From positions 1 to 37,128 of the forward strand of contig URYP01000011.1 of the NCBI GenBank assembly GCA_900552115.1: 37,128 nt of DNA. Direction: 5' to 3'. The DNA is from an uncultured Oscillospiraceae bacterium (GTDB taxonomy: Bacteria; Bacillota; Clostridia; Oscillospirales; Acutalibacteraceae). The position numbers and the translations under genes are program-made. Below, one piece after another: positions 17,107-23,645 of this stretch (positions are counted from its first letter, which is position 1; each line of letters begins with the position of its first letter). The notes under the pieces were generated by a model. That model was not told where the DNA came from. It ran no database searches and saw only the letters and a list, made by a program, of their open reading frames with translations.

Positions 17107-18183
17107 TCAATCCATATATCCTTCGGCGCAGAGCAGCTCCGCCAGCAGGACGGCGCCGCCGGCCGCACCGCGCAGCGTATTGTGGGAAAGGCCGACAAAC
17201 TTATAATCGTATTGCGAATCCTCCCGCAGGCGGCCGAGGGAGATGGCCATACCGCCTTCCAGATCGCGGTGAAGCCGCGTCTGAGGCATATCGTCTTCTT
17301 CAAAGTAGTGCAGGAACTGCTTGGGAGCGCTGGGCAGTTCCAATTCCTGCGGACGGCCCTTAAAGGACTGCCAGGCATCGAGAATATCCTGTTTGGACGG
17401 CTTGTTTTCAAAGCGGCAGAACACCGCGGCAAAATGGCCGTCGGATACCGGGACACGCAGGCATTGTGCTGTAAAAGCAGGGGAGGAGGCCGGAACAATT
17501 TTACCGTTTTCGATCTGTCCCCAAATTTTCAGCGGCTCCTGTTCCGATTTTTCTTCTTCGCCGCCGATGTATGGAATCACGTTATCCACCATTTCAGGCC
17601 AGCGCTCAAAGGTCTTGCCCGCGCCGGAAATCGCCTGGTAGGTGCAGACGAGAGCCTCTTTCAGTCCAAATTTGCTCAGCGGGAACAACGCCGGCACATA
17701 GCTTTGCAGGGAGCAATTGGACTTGACCGCCACAAAGCCCCGTTTGCTGCCCAGCCGCTGCCGCTGGAACGGTATCACCTGTGCATGCTCTGGGTTCAGT
17801 TCCGGGATAATCATCGGCACGTCGGATGTGCCGCGGTGCGCACTGTTGTTGGATACCACCGGACATTCCGCCTGGGCATAGGCCTCTTCCAGCGCCCGGA
17901 TCTCCTCTTTGGGCATATCCACGGCGCAAAATACAAAGTCGGCTTTGGCTGCCACAGATTTGACGTTGGAAGCATCCTCGATCACCATATCTTCCATCGC
18001 GGCGGGCATCGGCGTTTTCATGGCCCAACGGGCCCCCACAGCCTCTTTATAGGTTTTTCCCGCCGAACGGGGACTGGCTGCCAGCACTGTCACCTTAAAC
18101 CAGGGGTGGTTTTCGAGCAGGCTGGCGAACCGCTGGCCCACCATACCTGTAGCGCCGATAATCCCCACGTTGAATGTCTTCAT
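17107..18183 (-). CDS. asd: Aspartate-semialdehyde dehydrogenase
   Basis: Asd reduces aspartyl phosphate to aspartate semialdehyde, feeding lysine, threonine and methionine synthesis. The protein of about 358 residues shows the NADP-binding GIIGATGMVGQRF, the catalytic Cys in VKSNCSLQSYVP near residue 155 and the His in LRVPVSDGHFAAVF. SNNSAHR and the overall length place it with the archaeal/fungal-type branch rather than the E. coli type. ATG 18183 is chosen over an in-frame GTG at 18189 because GGAG then sits at usable spacing. It is the first gene of the operon, directly downstream of a lysine riboswitch and its terminator. Confidence 0.95.
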   Translation of the reverse strand: MKTFNVGIIGATGMVGQRFASLLENHPWFKVTVLAASPRSAGKTYKEAVGARWAMKTPMPAAMEDMVIEDASNVKSVAAKADFVFCAVDMPKEEIRALEEAYAQAECPVVSNNSAHRGTSDVPMIIPELNPEHAQVIPFQRQRLGSKRGFVAVKSNCSLQSYVPALFPLSKFGLKEALVCTYQAISGAGKTFERWPEMVDNVIPYIGGEEEKSEQEPLKIWGQIENGKIVPASSPAFTAQCLRVPVSDGHFAAVFCRFENKPSKQDILDAWQSFKGRPQELELPSAPKQFLHYFEEDDMPQTRLHRDLEGGMAISLGRLREDSQYDYKFVGLSHNTLRGAAGGAVLLAELLCAEGYMD

Positions 18184-18227
18184 CTGCACTCCGTCCTTTC
18201 AAAATCATACCTTTAATCATAGATAAG

Positions 18228-18259
18228 AAAAAAACCGGTTGAAAACCGGCTGTCATCAT
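18228..18259 (-). terminator. Riboswitch expression platform: terminator overlapping an antiterminator arm
   Basis: On the minus strand CCGGTT-TTC-AACCGG (18249-18235) is followed by seven T residues. The 13 bases at 18247-18259, which include the 5' side of this terminator, are exactly complementary to 18319-18331 within the aptamer's 3' region, giving a mutually exclusive antiterminator. Lysine binding should free the terminator and shut off asd-dapA-dapB. Confidence 0.85.
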
Positions 18260-18298
18260 ACTATAATAAACACGTTACGCAATTGGCATCCCTTTGCG

Positions 18299-18458
18299 AA
18301 TAGCGCCCCATCAAGATCATGATGACAGCCGCACGGTTCTTCACCGTGAAGCCAGAAACCGGCTTTCCCAAAGCCGTTCCTTCGGCGCCAGCCCCTTTCC
18401 TCTGCCGTCACGGACCCGGGCGTCTCCCGCAGGATACTGATGACATGGCGCGCCTCTA
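18299..18458 (-). ncRNA. Lysine riboswitch (L box) aptamer
   Basis: Read on the minus strand, the leader contains the conserved pieces of the L box in order: AGAGGCGCG, then CAGTATCC, GAGGAAAGGGGC, GCGCCGAAGGAAC, GGGAAAGCC, TTCTGG, CTGTCATC and closing GGGGCGCTA. It binds lysine and controls transcription of the lysine-pathway genes directly downstream. The assignment rests on motif order and gene context, and a covariance-model search would confirm the ends. Confidence 0.93.
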
Positions 18459-18474
18459 TTCTATGTTTGGCGTT

Positions 18475-18503
18475 ATTGTACCATCTGTACCCTTTATTGT
18501 CAA
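18475..18503 (-). promoter_or_regulatory. Promoter of the lysine-riboswitch/asd-dapA-dapB transcript
   Basis: On the minus strand a perfect TTGACA (18503-18498) and TACAAT (18480-18475) are separated by exactly 17 bases, directly upstream of the riboswitch aptamer. Confidence 0.88.
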
Positions 18504-18555
18504 ACTATTTTTATTGGAAACGGCCCGGATTTTCCGGCCGGTTGAGGAGGAACAC

Positions 18556-19581
18556 ATGCAGACCAGCGACTTTTTTTACGATTTACCGGGAGAACTGATC
18601 GCTCAGCATCCCGAGGAGCAGCGGGATCATTCCCGTATGTTGGTGTTAAACCGCGAAACAGGGGAATGGCAGGACAAGCATTTTTACGATCTTCCTTCTT
18701 TTTTACAGCCGGGAGACTGCCTGATTCTCAATGACAGCCGTGTGCTGCCCGCCAGACTGTACGGCAGCCGCAAAGGCACCGGTGCGCGGGTGGAGCTTCT
18801 GCTGTTGACGCCAAAAGGCGACGACGTGTGGGAGGTGCTGGCCGGCCCCGGTAAAAAGGCGCGGCCGGGAATGACGCTGACTTTTGGCGACGGTCGCCTG
18901 GAGGCGGATGTCCTGGATGTGATCGAGGGCGGCAACCGGCTGGTAAAATTCCGTTATCAGGGTAATTTCTATGCGCTGCTGGAAGAAATCGGGCAGATGC
19001 CCTTACCCCATTATATTACCGAGCGGCTGGATGATGCGGAAAAATACCAGACCGTATACGCGCGCGAACCGGGGTCGGCAGCGGCTCCAACAGCGGGCCT
19101 GCATTTTACGCCAGAATTGCTTAATACGCTGCGTTCCAAGGGTGTATCGGTCGGATTTGTCACCCTGCATGTGGGCCTGGGTACTTTCCGGCCGGTTAAG
19201 GTGGAGGATATTACACAGCACACCATGCACAGCGAACATTATGAGCTGTCTCAGGAAACCGCTGACCTGATCAACCGGACCCGCGACAACGGAGGACGGG
19301 TCATTGCTGTTGGCACCACCAGCTGCCGCACCCTGGAAAGCGTGGGGCTGACGAACGGCCGCGTGGAGCCAGGGGATGGATGGACCAGCATTTTTATTTA
19401 CCCCGGCTATTCTTTCCAGGTTCTGGATGGACTGATTACCAACTTTCATCTGCCGGAAAGCACACTGATTATGCTGGTGAGCGCATTTGCCGGCTATGAT
19501 CAGGTAATGGCCGCCTATCGGCACGCCGTCGATGAGCGTTACCGGTTTTTCAGTTTCGGCGATGCAATGCTCGTGGTGTGA
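18556..19581 (+). CDS. queA: S-adenosylmethionine:tRNA ribosyltransferase-isomerase
   Basis: QueA transfers the ribosyl part of SAM to preQ1-modified tRNA to make epoxyqueuosine. The 341-residue protein begins with FFYDLPGELIAQHPEEQRDHSRML and contains LNDSRVLPARL, PTAGLHFTPELL, HVGLGTFRPV, HSEHYELS, GTTSCRTLES and NFHLPESTLIMLVSAFAGYD, all standard for the family. ATG 18556 follows GAGGAGG at 18544-18550. The frame is open further upstream to 18319, but that stretch is the divergent lysine riboswitch and promoter. The partner tgt gene is not next to it; the region after queA holds a tRNA remnant and an island. Confidence 0.97.
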   Translation: MQTSDFFYDLPGELIAQHPEEQRDHSRMLVLNRETGEWQDKHFYDLPSFLQPGDCLILNDSRVLPARLYGSRKGTGARVELLLLTPKGDDVWEVLAGPGKKARPGMTLTFGDGRLEADVLDVIEGGNRLVKFRYQGNFYALLEEIGQMPLPHYITERLDDAEKYQTVYAREPGSAAAPTAGLHFTPELLNTLRSKGVSVGFVTLHVGLGTFRPVKVEDITQHTMHSEHYELSQETADLINRTRDNGGRVIAVGTTSCRTLESVGLTNGRVEPGDGWTSIFIYPGYSFQVLDGLITNFHLPESTLIMLVSAFAGYDQVMAAYRHAVDERYRFFSFGDAMLVV

Positions 19582-19603
19582 GTAAAAAAATTGACGAAAA
19601 GAG

Positions 19604-19645
19604 AACCCGCAAAGGCGCAGTATTACTGGGCTTTTGCGGGTTTTT
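19604..19645 (+). terminator. Terminator of queA
   Basis: AACCCGCAAA (19604-19613) pairs with TTTGCGGGTT (19633-19642) and the 3' side runs into T residues, 23 bases after the queA stop. Confidence 0.85.
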
Positions 19646-19903
19646 GACGTCTGATTTCAAAAACAACTTTTTGGGCGTTTTTGGGCCAAAATCGGGGTAA
19701 AAGAGTGTTTTTACCTCAAACTCTTGCAAAAGTTTGAGCGGGAAAATCGTGAATAAATATGTGAATATTTATGTATATATCGATGGATATGATTGTCTGT
19801 TATATGAGTATGCATGCAAGCTTTTCGACTTTCGAGTTATAGTTCTGTCTTTAAAATGTTAAAGCTTCGTGCTGCCGAAGGGCAAGACATACTGTAACCA
19901 CAA
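19646..19903. other. Intergenic stretch without a recognised gene
   Basis: AT-rich DNA. The only clear structure is a short hairpin, CTCAAACT/AGTTTGAG (19715-19722 with 19731-19738). No open frame with a ribosome site and no RNA gene is recognisable. Confidence 0.5.
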
Positions 19904-19935
19904 AAAGCCTCTGAAAAAACTAATTCAGAGGCTTT
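19904..19935 (-). terminator. Terminator hairpin following the tRNA remnant
   Basis: A perfect 12-bp stem (19904-19915 with 19924-19935, 8-nt loop) whose minus-strand 3' side ends in a run of T residues. It lies immediately downstream, on the minus strand, of the tRNA 3' fragment and looks like that tRNA's original terminator. Confidence 0.75.
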
Positions 19936-19939
19936 GGGG

Positions 19940-19982
19940 GCGGAGTAGAGGGACTTGAATTCTCGGCCTCATGCTCCCAAAG
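19940..19982 (-). tRNA. 3' fragment of a tRNA, probably tRNA-Pro(UGG): candidate attachment-site scar
   Basis: On the minus strand the sequence gives an anticodon loop TTTGGGA (anticodon UGG), a GCATG stem strand, a five-base variable loop AGGCC, a T-arm around TTCAAGT and an acceptor strand TACTCCG. The 5' half is absent and resemblance stops in the anticodon stem at about 19983. Two T-stem pairs are broken (GAGAA against CCCTC), so it is a non-functional remnant. Elements that integrate into tRNA 3' halves leave this kind of fragment at the end opposite the restored tRNA. The isoacceptor call rests on loop numbering only. Confidence 0.6.
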
Positions 19983-20250
19983 AAATTTTGGAAGTATTTT
20001 TGTAGTAGGGCTCACTCGATCTCGCGTAATTGATTAACAGCGTCCATCGCCCTTCTCGGAGCTGTGGATCGTCATAAGACTTTCTGTGACACATCCAGCA
20101 GGAGCAATAGTTTTTGCCTTTTGCAAAACGTTCCGTCGCCTTATTCGCTCATGCCCAGATGTACGCTTCACTGCCGATCCGATGGAGAATTTCTTCCTTC
20201 CGATAGAGGACGCGTTTGTGCTGCTCACGATAGTAACTGCGGTCTCTGTT
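19983..20250 (-). pseudogene. Decayed small ORF with a GKNYCSCWMC motif
   Basis: In one minus-strand frame the sequence reads NRDRSYYREQHKRVLYRKEE, continues to YIWA, meets a TGA at 20149-20151, then resumes with FAKGKNYCSCWMCHRKSYDD and runs into the tRNA remnant. The KGKxxCSCxMC pattern resembles small Cys-rich hypothetical proteins I recall from Clostridia. With an internal stop and no clear start it is probably inactive. Function unknown. Confidence 0.4.
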
Positions 20251-20540
20251 TAATTGTAATCACTCCTTGACAGTTCGGGCCGCCTGCAAGAGTCGTCAAG
20301 GAACTATACTCTCTTACAGGCTGCCTATCTGCCAGGGGAGGGTACGTGCATTTTTCATGTAATCTCAGCCGTTCCGTTTTGCGTATCGTAGCTCTTTTCT
20401 GCCGGGAAGTCAAGCCGCCTGCAAAAGATTCCCACGCTCAGTTTCTGCACTGCTGTAAACAAAGAAATAGGGCGTTTTTTCTCTCTGTCAAATAAGGCAC
20501 TCAGTGCTTCAAAAACTAAAAAACATTAGATTTTATCATT
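20251..20540. other. Intergenic stretch at the island's left end without a recognised gene
   Basis: No convincing gene. The words GCCGCCTGCAA occur at about 20280 and 20413 in similar contexts, a weak direct repeat. The stretch between the decayed ORF and the next promoter looks like eroded mobile DNA. Confidence 0.4.
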
Positions 20541-20543
20541 TTC

Positions 20544-20572
20544 TTGCCATTTATGACCGAATATGCTATCAT
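20544..20572 (+). promoter_or_regulatory. Promoter upstream of the Xre regulator
   Basis: TTGCCA at 20544-20549 and TATCAT at 20567-20572 with a 17-base spacer, ahead of a hairpin leader and the small regulator gene. Confidence 0.65.
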
Positions 20573-20628
20573 TAAAAACAACGCTGTCTGTGTTGTGATA
20601 GGCTTCGGCAGTTCGGCTATATCGATGC

Positions 20629-20657
20629 AACACTCTGCCGTCTGGCAGAGTGTTTTT
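20629..20657 (+). terminator. Leader hairpin (attenuator-like terminator) before the Xre gene
   Basis: AACACTCTGCC (20629-20639) pairs perfectly with GGCAGAGTGTT (20644-20654), followed by a T run, so it has the form of an intrinsic terminator between promoter and gene. It may attenuate transcription, or end an RNA of about 80 nt made from the upstream promoter. Confidence 0.65.
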
Positions 20658-20662
20658 CATAT

Positions 20663-20905
20663 GTGGGGATGGAGGTAACGCTTTATGGTGTCAGTTATAA
20701 AAAGCTCTGGAAGCTGCTCATTGACAAGGACATGAAAAAGAAAGACCTGTGTACAAAGGCAGGCATCAGCCCAGCGTCCGTTACAAAAATGGGCCGGAAC
20801 GGCCATGTCACCACAGAGATCCTCCTGAAGATCTGTACGGCACTGGATTGCCATGTGGAGGATATTGTGGAGATTATCCCAGACGAATCCTCCTTTGAAA
20901 AATGA
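20663..20905 (+). CDS. Small Xre-family helix-turn-helix regulator (start uncertain)
   Basis: A protein of about 75 residues with a Cro/CI-type helix-turn-helix: YKKLWKLLIDKDMKKKDLC, AGISPASVTKMGRNGHVTT, then ILLKICTALDCHVEDIVEII. Such small regulators often head defence or mobile islands. The start is odd. GGAGG at 20671-20675 is ideally placed for ATG 20685, but that ATG is out of frame. The in-frame starts, GTG 20663 and ATG 20669, have no ribosome site. Removing one GT from 20687-20692 would join ATG 20685 to VSYKKLW. The gene may therefore be weakly expressed or frameshifted at its start. It probably regulates the downstream operon, which begins 94 bases later. Confidence 0.7.
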   Translation: MGMEVTLYGVSYKKLWKLLIDKDMKKKDLCTKAGISPASVTKMGRNGHVTTEILLKICTALDCHVEDIVEIIPDESSFEK

Positions 20906-20939
20906 TTTAGTATCTGTACAGTTTGATGGACAATGTGTA

Positions 20940-20948
20940 TGCTACAAT
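20940..20948 (+). promoter_or_regulatory. Possible extended -10 promoter of the phosphorothioation operon
   Basis: TGCTACAAT forms an extended -10 (TGnTACAAT) about 50 bases before the first operon gene. No -35 at 17-base spacing is convincing. A dedicated sigma-like protein is encoded in the operon, so a non-standard promoter here is also possible. Confidence 0.4.
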
Positions 20949-20999
20949 CAAGATAGGCGCGGTGTAGACTAAAGTGTTAAAGCATAGGAGAACCTTAAA

Positions 21000-22715
21000 A
21001 TGTGGTGCAAAACCTGCAATATAGAAACCAATGAAGAGCTTTGCCCGGTTTGCGGCTCTACGACAATTGAAGATCTTCCTACCGAGGTATATTGGTGTAC
21101 TCATTGTGAAGTCCCGATTATTCAAGTAGCGACTCAGGCAGATAAGGGCTTTTGTCCCTTGTGTGCAAAAAAAATGAAGTATCTCTCTGCGGACTTGCGG
21201 CCTGTATTTCCAGAGGAACGTTTGCTGCTCGAACTTCTTTTGGGCGAGGAACCGTTTGCCTATATTGAAAAGCCTGTATGGGCAGCAAACAGCCGGTATT
21301 ACATCAACGGCAAATCTGTTTCAATATCAAGCAAAACATTCCAAGAAGCCGATACGGATGCTTTATCCAAAAAGCTTGAGCAGTATAGAAACCAGAACAC
21401 TTACAAGTACTTCGATAAGCATACTGCTCGATTTATCAGTGCGAATCAATTGAGACTGCACTATCTCAAAGATGAAACTCACGCATTTATCAAAAAAGCG
21501 GCAGAGAAATTTGACGAAGAGCATATTGTTCTTTCGTTTTCCGGAGGCAAGGATTCGACAGTAACAGCGGATATCGTCATAAAGGCTCTTAGTAACCCGA
21601 GTTTAGTTCATATTTTTGGTGATACAACATTAGAATTCCCAGCAACAATTGAGTATGCATCGAGGTATAGAGAGGACCACCCTCTTGCAATTTTCCAGGT
21701 CGCAAAAAATAGAGAACAAGTGTTCTACGATGTTTGCGAAGATATCGGTCCCCCGGCAAGAATGATGCGTTGGTGCTGCTCCATGTTTAAGACCGGTCCC
21801 ATTACCAGGGTCATAAACAGCTTGTACCGCAACCAGCAGATTTTGACATTTTATGGAATAAGAAAATCGGAGTCCGTGAGCCGGAGCAAGTATAACCGTA
21901 TCGAAGATGATGCAGAGTCCGTAAAAATCCAGCAGCAAACAGTTGCCTCTCCGATTTTCTTTTGGAAAGACTTTGATATTTGGCTCTATATTCTGTCTGA
22001 AGAGGTGGACTTTAACGATGCGTATAGATTGGGGTACGATCGTGTAGGATGCTGGTGCTGTCCGAACAACAACCAGCGTGCACAGTTCCTATCCAGAATC
22101 TATATGCCGGAGCAGTCTAAAAAGTGGAGAGACTTTCTGATAGGATTTGCCAAAAAAATCGGAAAATCGGATGCTGAAGTATATGTTGACACCGGAAAAT
22201 GGAAGGCCCGCCAGGGCGGAAATGGTCTGGCCGCAGCTGGCGATGTGAAAATTCGGTTTACAAACTGCACTACGGAAGATCACGCAAAAATTTACAGCTT
22301 AGTACGTCCCTTGGACGATGATTTGATAGGTATGTTTACTCCATTCGGGAGAGTTGCCCCGGAATTGGGCCAAAAGCTCTTGAACGAGGTTTTGGTTCTT
22401 GATATCAAAACCAATGTCCCTATCATTTCCATCCAGCCATTTGGCCAAGATGGATATAAGCATGCTGTAAAAGTAAGAACTATGAATGTGGCGGATCACG
22501 AGTCTTTGCAACGCATGATTGGATATCAGATCCGCAAGTTCAACGCTTGCCGTAAATGCTTAAAGTGCGAATCGCTCTGTCGAGCGGGCGCTATTTCTAT
22601 CGTTGGGGATAGTTATTACATTAGCCCTGATAAGTGTGTTCGATGTAAAATGTGCGTCACCGCCAAGTATTTGGATGGTGGTTGCATGATGGATAAATAC
22701 CTAAGAACGAAGTAA
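21000..22715 (+). CDS. sspD: SspD/DndC-like PAPS-reductase-family phosphorothioation enzyme with zinc ribbons and a ferredoxin domain
   Basis: A 571-residue protein. Two N-terminal zinc ribbons use C3/C6/C15/C18 and C33/C36/C52/C55. The central PP-loop ATP pyrophosphatase domain has LSFSGGKDST near residue 180, CCSMFKTGPI, YGIRKSES and the cysteine cluster VGCWCCPNN. The C-terminus (~521-566) has CxxCxxCxxxC and CVRCKMC, a ferredoxin-like [4Fe-4S] region. In Dnd/Ssp systems this family activates the DNA backbone with ATP and hands on sulfur from the desulfurase. ATG 21000 follows AGGAG. It heads a ten-gene operon beside DUF4007, SspC-like and desulfurase genes, which makes a DNA role far likelier than sulfate assimilation. 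The added ribbon and ferredoxin modules make it longer than DndC-type proteins usually are. Confidence 0.85.
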   Translation: MWCKTCNIETNEELCPVCGSTTIEDLPTEVYWCTHCEVPIIQVATQADKGFCPLCAKKMKYLSADLRPVFPEERLLLELLLGEEPFAYIEKPVWAANSRYYINGKSVSISSKTFQEADTDALSKKLEQYRNQNTYKYFDKHTARFISANQLRLHYLKDETHAFIKKAAEKFDEEHIVLSFSGGKDSTVTADIVIKALSNPSLVHIFGDTTLEFPATIEYASRYREDHPLAIFQVAKNREQVFYDVCEDIGPPARMMRWCCSMFKTGPITRVINSLYRNQQILTFYGIRKSESVSRSKYNRIEDDAESVKIQQQTVASPIFFWKDFDIWLYILSEEVDFNDAYRLGYDRVGCWCCPNNNQRAQFLSRIYMPEQSKKWRDFLIGFAKKIGKSDAEVYVDTGKWKARQGGNGLAAAGDVKIRFTNCTTEDHAKIYSLVRPLDDDLIGMFTPFGRVAPELGQKLLNEVLVLDIKTNVPIISIQPFGQDGYKHAVKVRTMNVADHESLQRMIGYQIRKFNACRKCLKCESLCRAGAISIVGDSYYISPDKCVRCKMCVTAKYLDGGCMMDKYLRTK

Positions 22716-22736
22716 GACATTAGGAGGTATGTACCG

Positions 22737-23627
22737 ATGGCTATGAAATTTCGTGCCCATGATACATTTTTCATAAGAAAAGGTTGGCTGAACAAGGGCA
22801 TGAAACATGTCCACAATAGAGCTGACGTCTTTGTCTCTCGGGACGAAAATCCAACTGATGTGCTTGGCATCGGTACAAACATGGTAAAGGCTTTGCGCTA
22901 TTGGCTGCAGGCTGTTGGAGTAACACAAGAGCCCCCGGCAGGACGACGCATTCAGGCCTTTACAGACCTTGGCAACCAGATTTATGAGCACGACCGATAC
23001 ATTGAAGAGCTCGGAACTCTCCATCTTTTGCATTACAAACTGGCTTCTAATAAAGAAGATGCAACTGCATGGTACTATTTCTTTAATGAATTCAAGATGA
23101 CTGAATTCACGAGAGAAGATTATGTTTCGGCTCTGCAAAGTTATGTGCTGATGAGTGGCGAAGATATTTCCGTCGCACTTCGTTCCCTCAATGATGATTT
23201 CGCATGTATCGTAAATACCTATTTGCCAAGATATAAATCTAACCCAGAAAAGCTATCTCCCGAAAATAACATAGACTGCCCCTTTGGAGAACTGGGATTT
23301 ATCGATATTTTGAGCAAGGAAAAACGCACTTATAAAAAATCGATTCCGGCGGCTAAGAGCTTTAGTCCTTGGGTTATTCTGGCGGTTATCGTGGACCAGG
23401 TAGCGGGCAGAGAAGAAATCGCATTAAACGAGCTACTGACAGCGCCGTGCAACATTGGTCGCATTTTTAACTTGGATGCCATTACAATGCTTGATGTGCT
23501 CCATCGAGTAGAAAAAACTGGCGAAGTCAAAATTATCAGAACGGCTGGTTTGGACATTGTCCGCCTAAACAATCAGCGCACCTTCCAAGAATGCGTAAAT
23601 ATGTATTACACAAGTATTGAAGAGTAA
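22737..23627 (+). CDS. sspB: SspB-like DUF4007 protein
   Basis: A 296-residue protein that matches DUF4007 along its N-terminal half: FRAHDTFFIRKGWLNKG, then LGIGTNMVKALRYWLQAVGV, then DRYIEELGTLHLLHYKL and WYYFFNEF. In the characterised Ssp system SspB is the DNA-nicking protein that opens the strand for single-strand phosphorothioation. The C-terminal part looks like a winged-helix or DNA-binding region, which is inference. ATG 22737 follows AGGAGG. It lies 21 bases after the SspD-like gene and 18 before the SspC-like gene, the expected neighbours. Confidence 0.88.
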   Translation: MAMKFRAHDTFFIRKGWLNKGMKHVHNRADVFVSRDENPTDVLGIGTNMVKALRYWLQAVGVTQEPPAGRRIQAFTDLGNQIYEHDRYIEELGTLHLLHYKLASNKEDATAWYYFFNEFKMTEFTREDYVSALQSYVLMSGEDISVALRSLNDDFACIVNTYLPRYKSNPEKLSPENNIDCPFGELGFIDILSKEKRTYKKSIPAAKSFSPWVILAVIVDQVAGREEIALNELLTAPCNIGRIFNLDAITMLDVLHRVEKTGEVKIIRTAGLDIVRLNNQRTFQECVNMYYTSIEE

Positions 23628-23645
23628 GATTAGGAGAAAACGGAA

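Noticed and set aside
16768..18216. 482-residue plus-strand open frame opposite dapA and asd
   Set aside because: Both genes on the minus strand have all catalytic motifs; the antisense product resembles no family and has no ribosome site.
18319..18555. N-terminal extension of the queA frame
   Set aside because: The stretch holds the divergent lysine riboswitch and promoter; ATG 18556 has a strong ribosome site and gives the standard QueA N-terminus.
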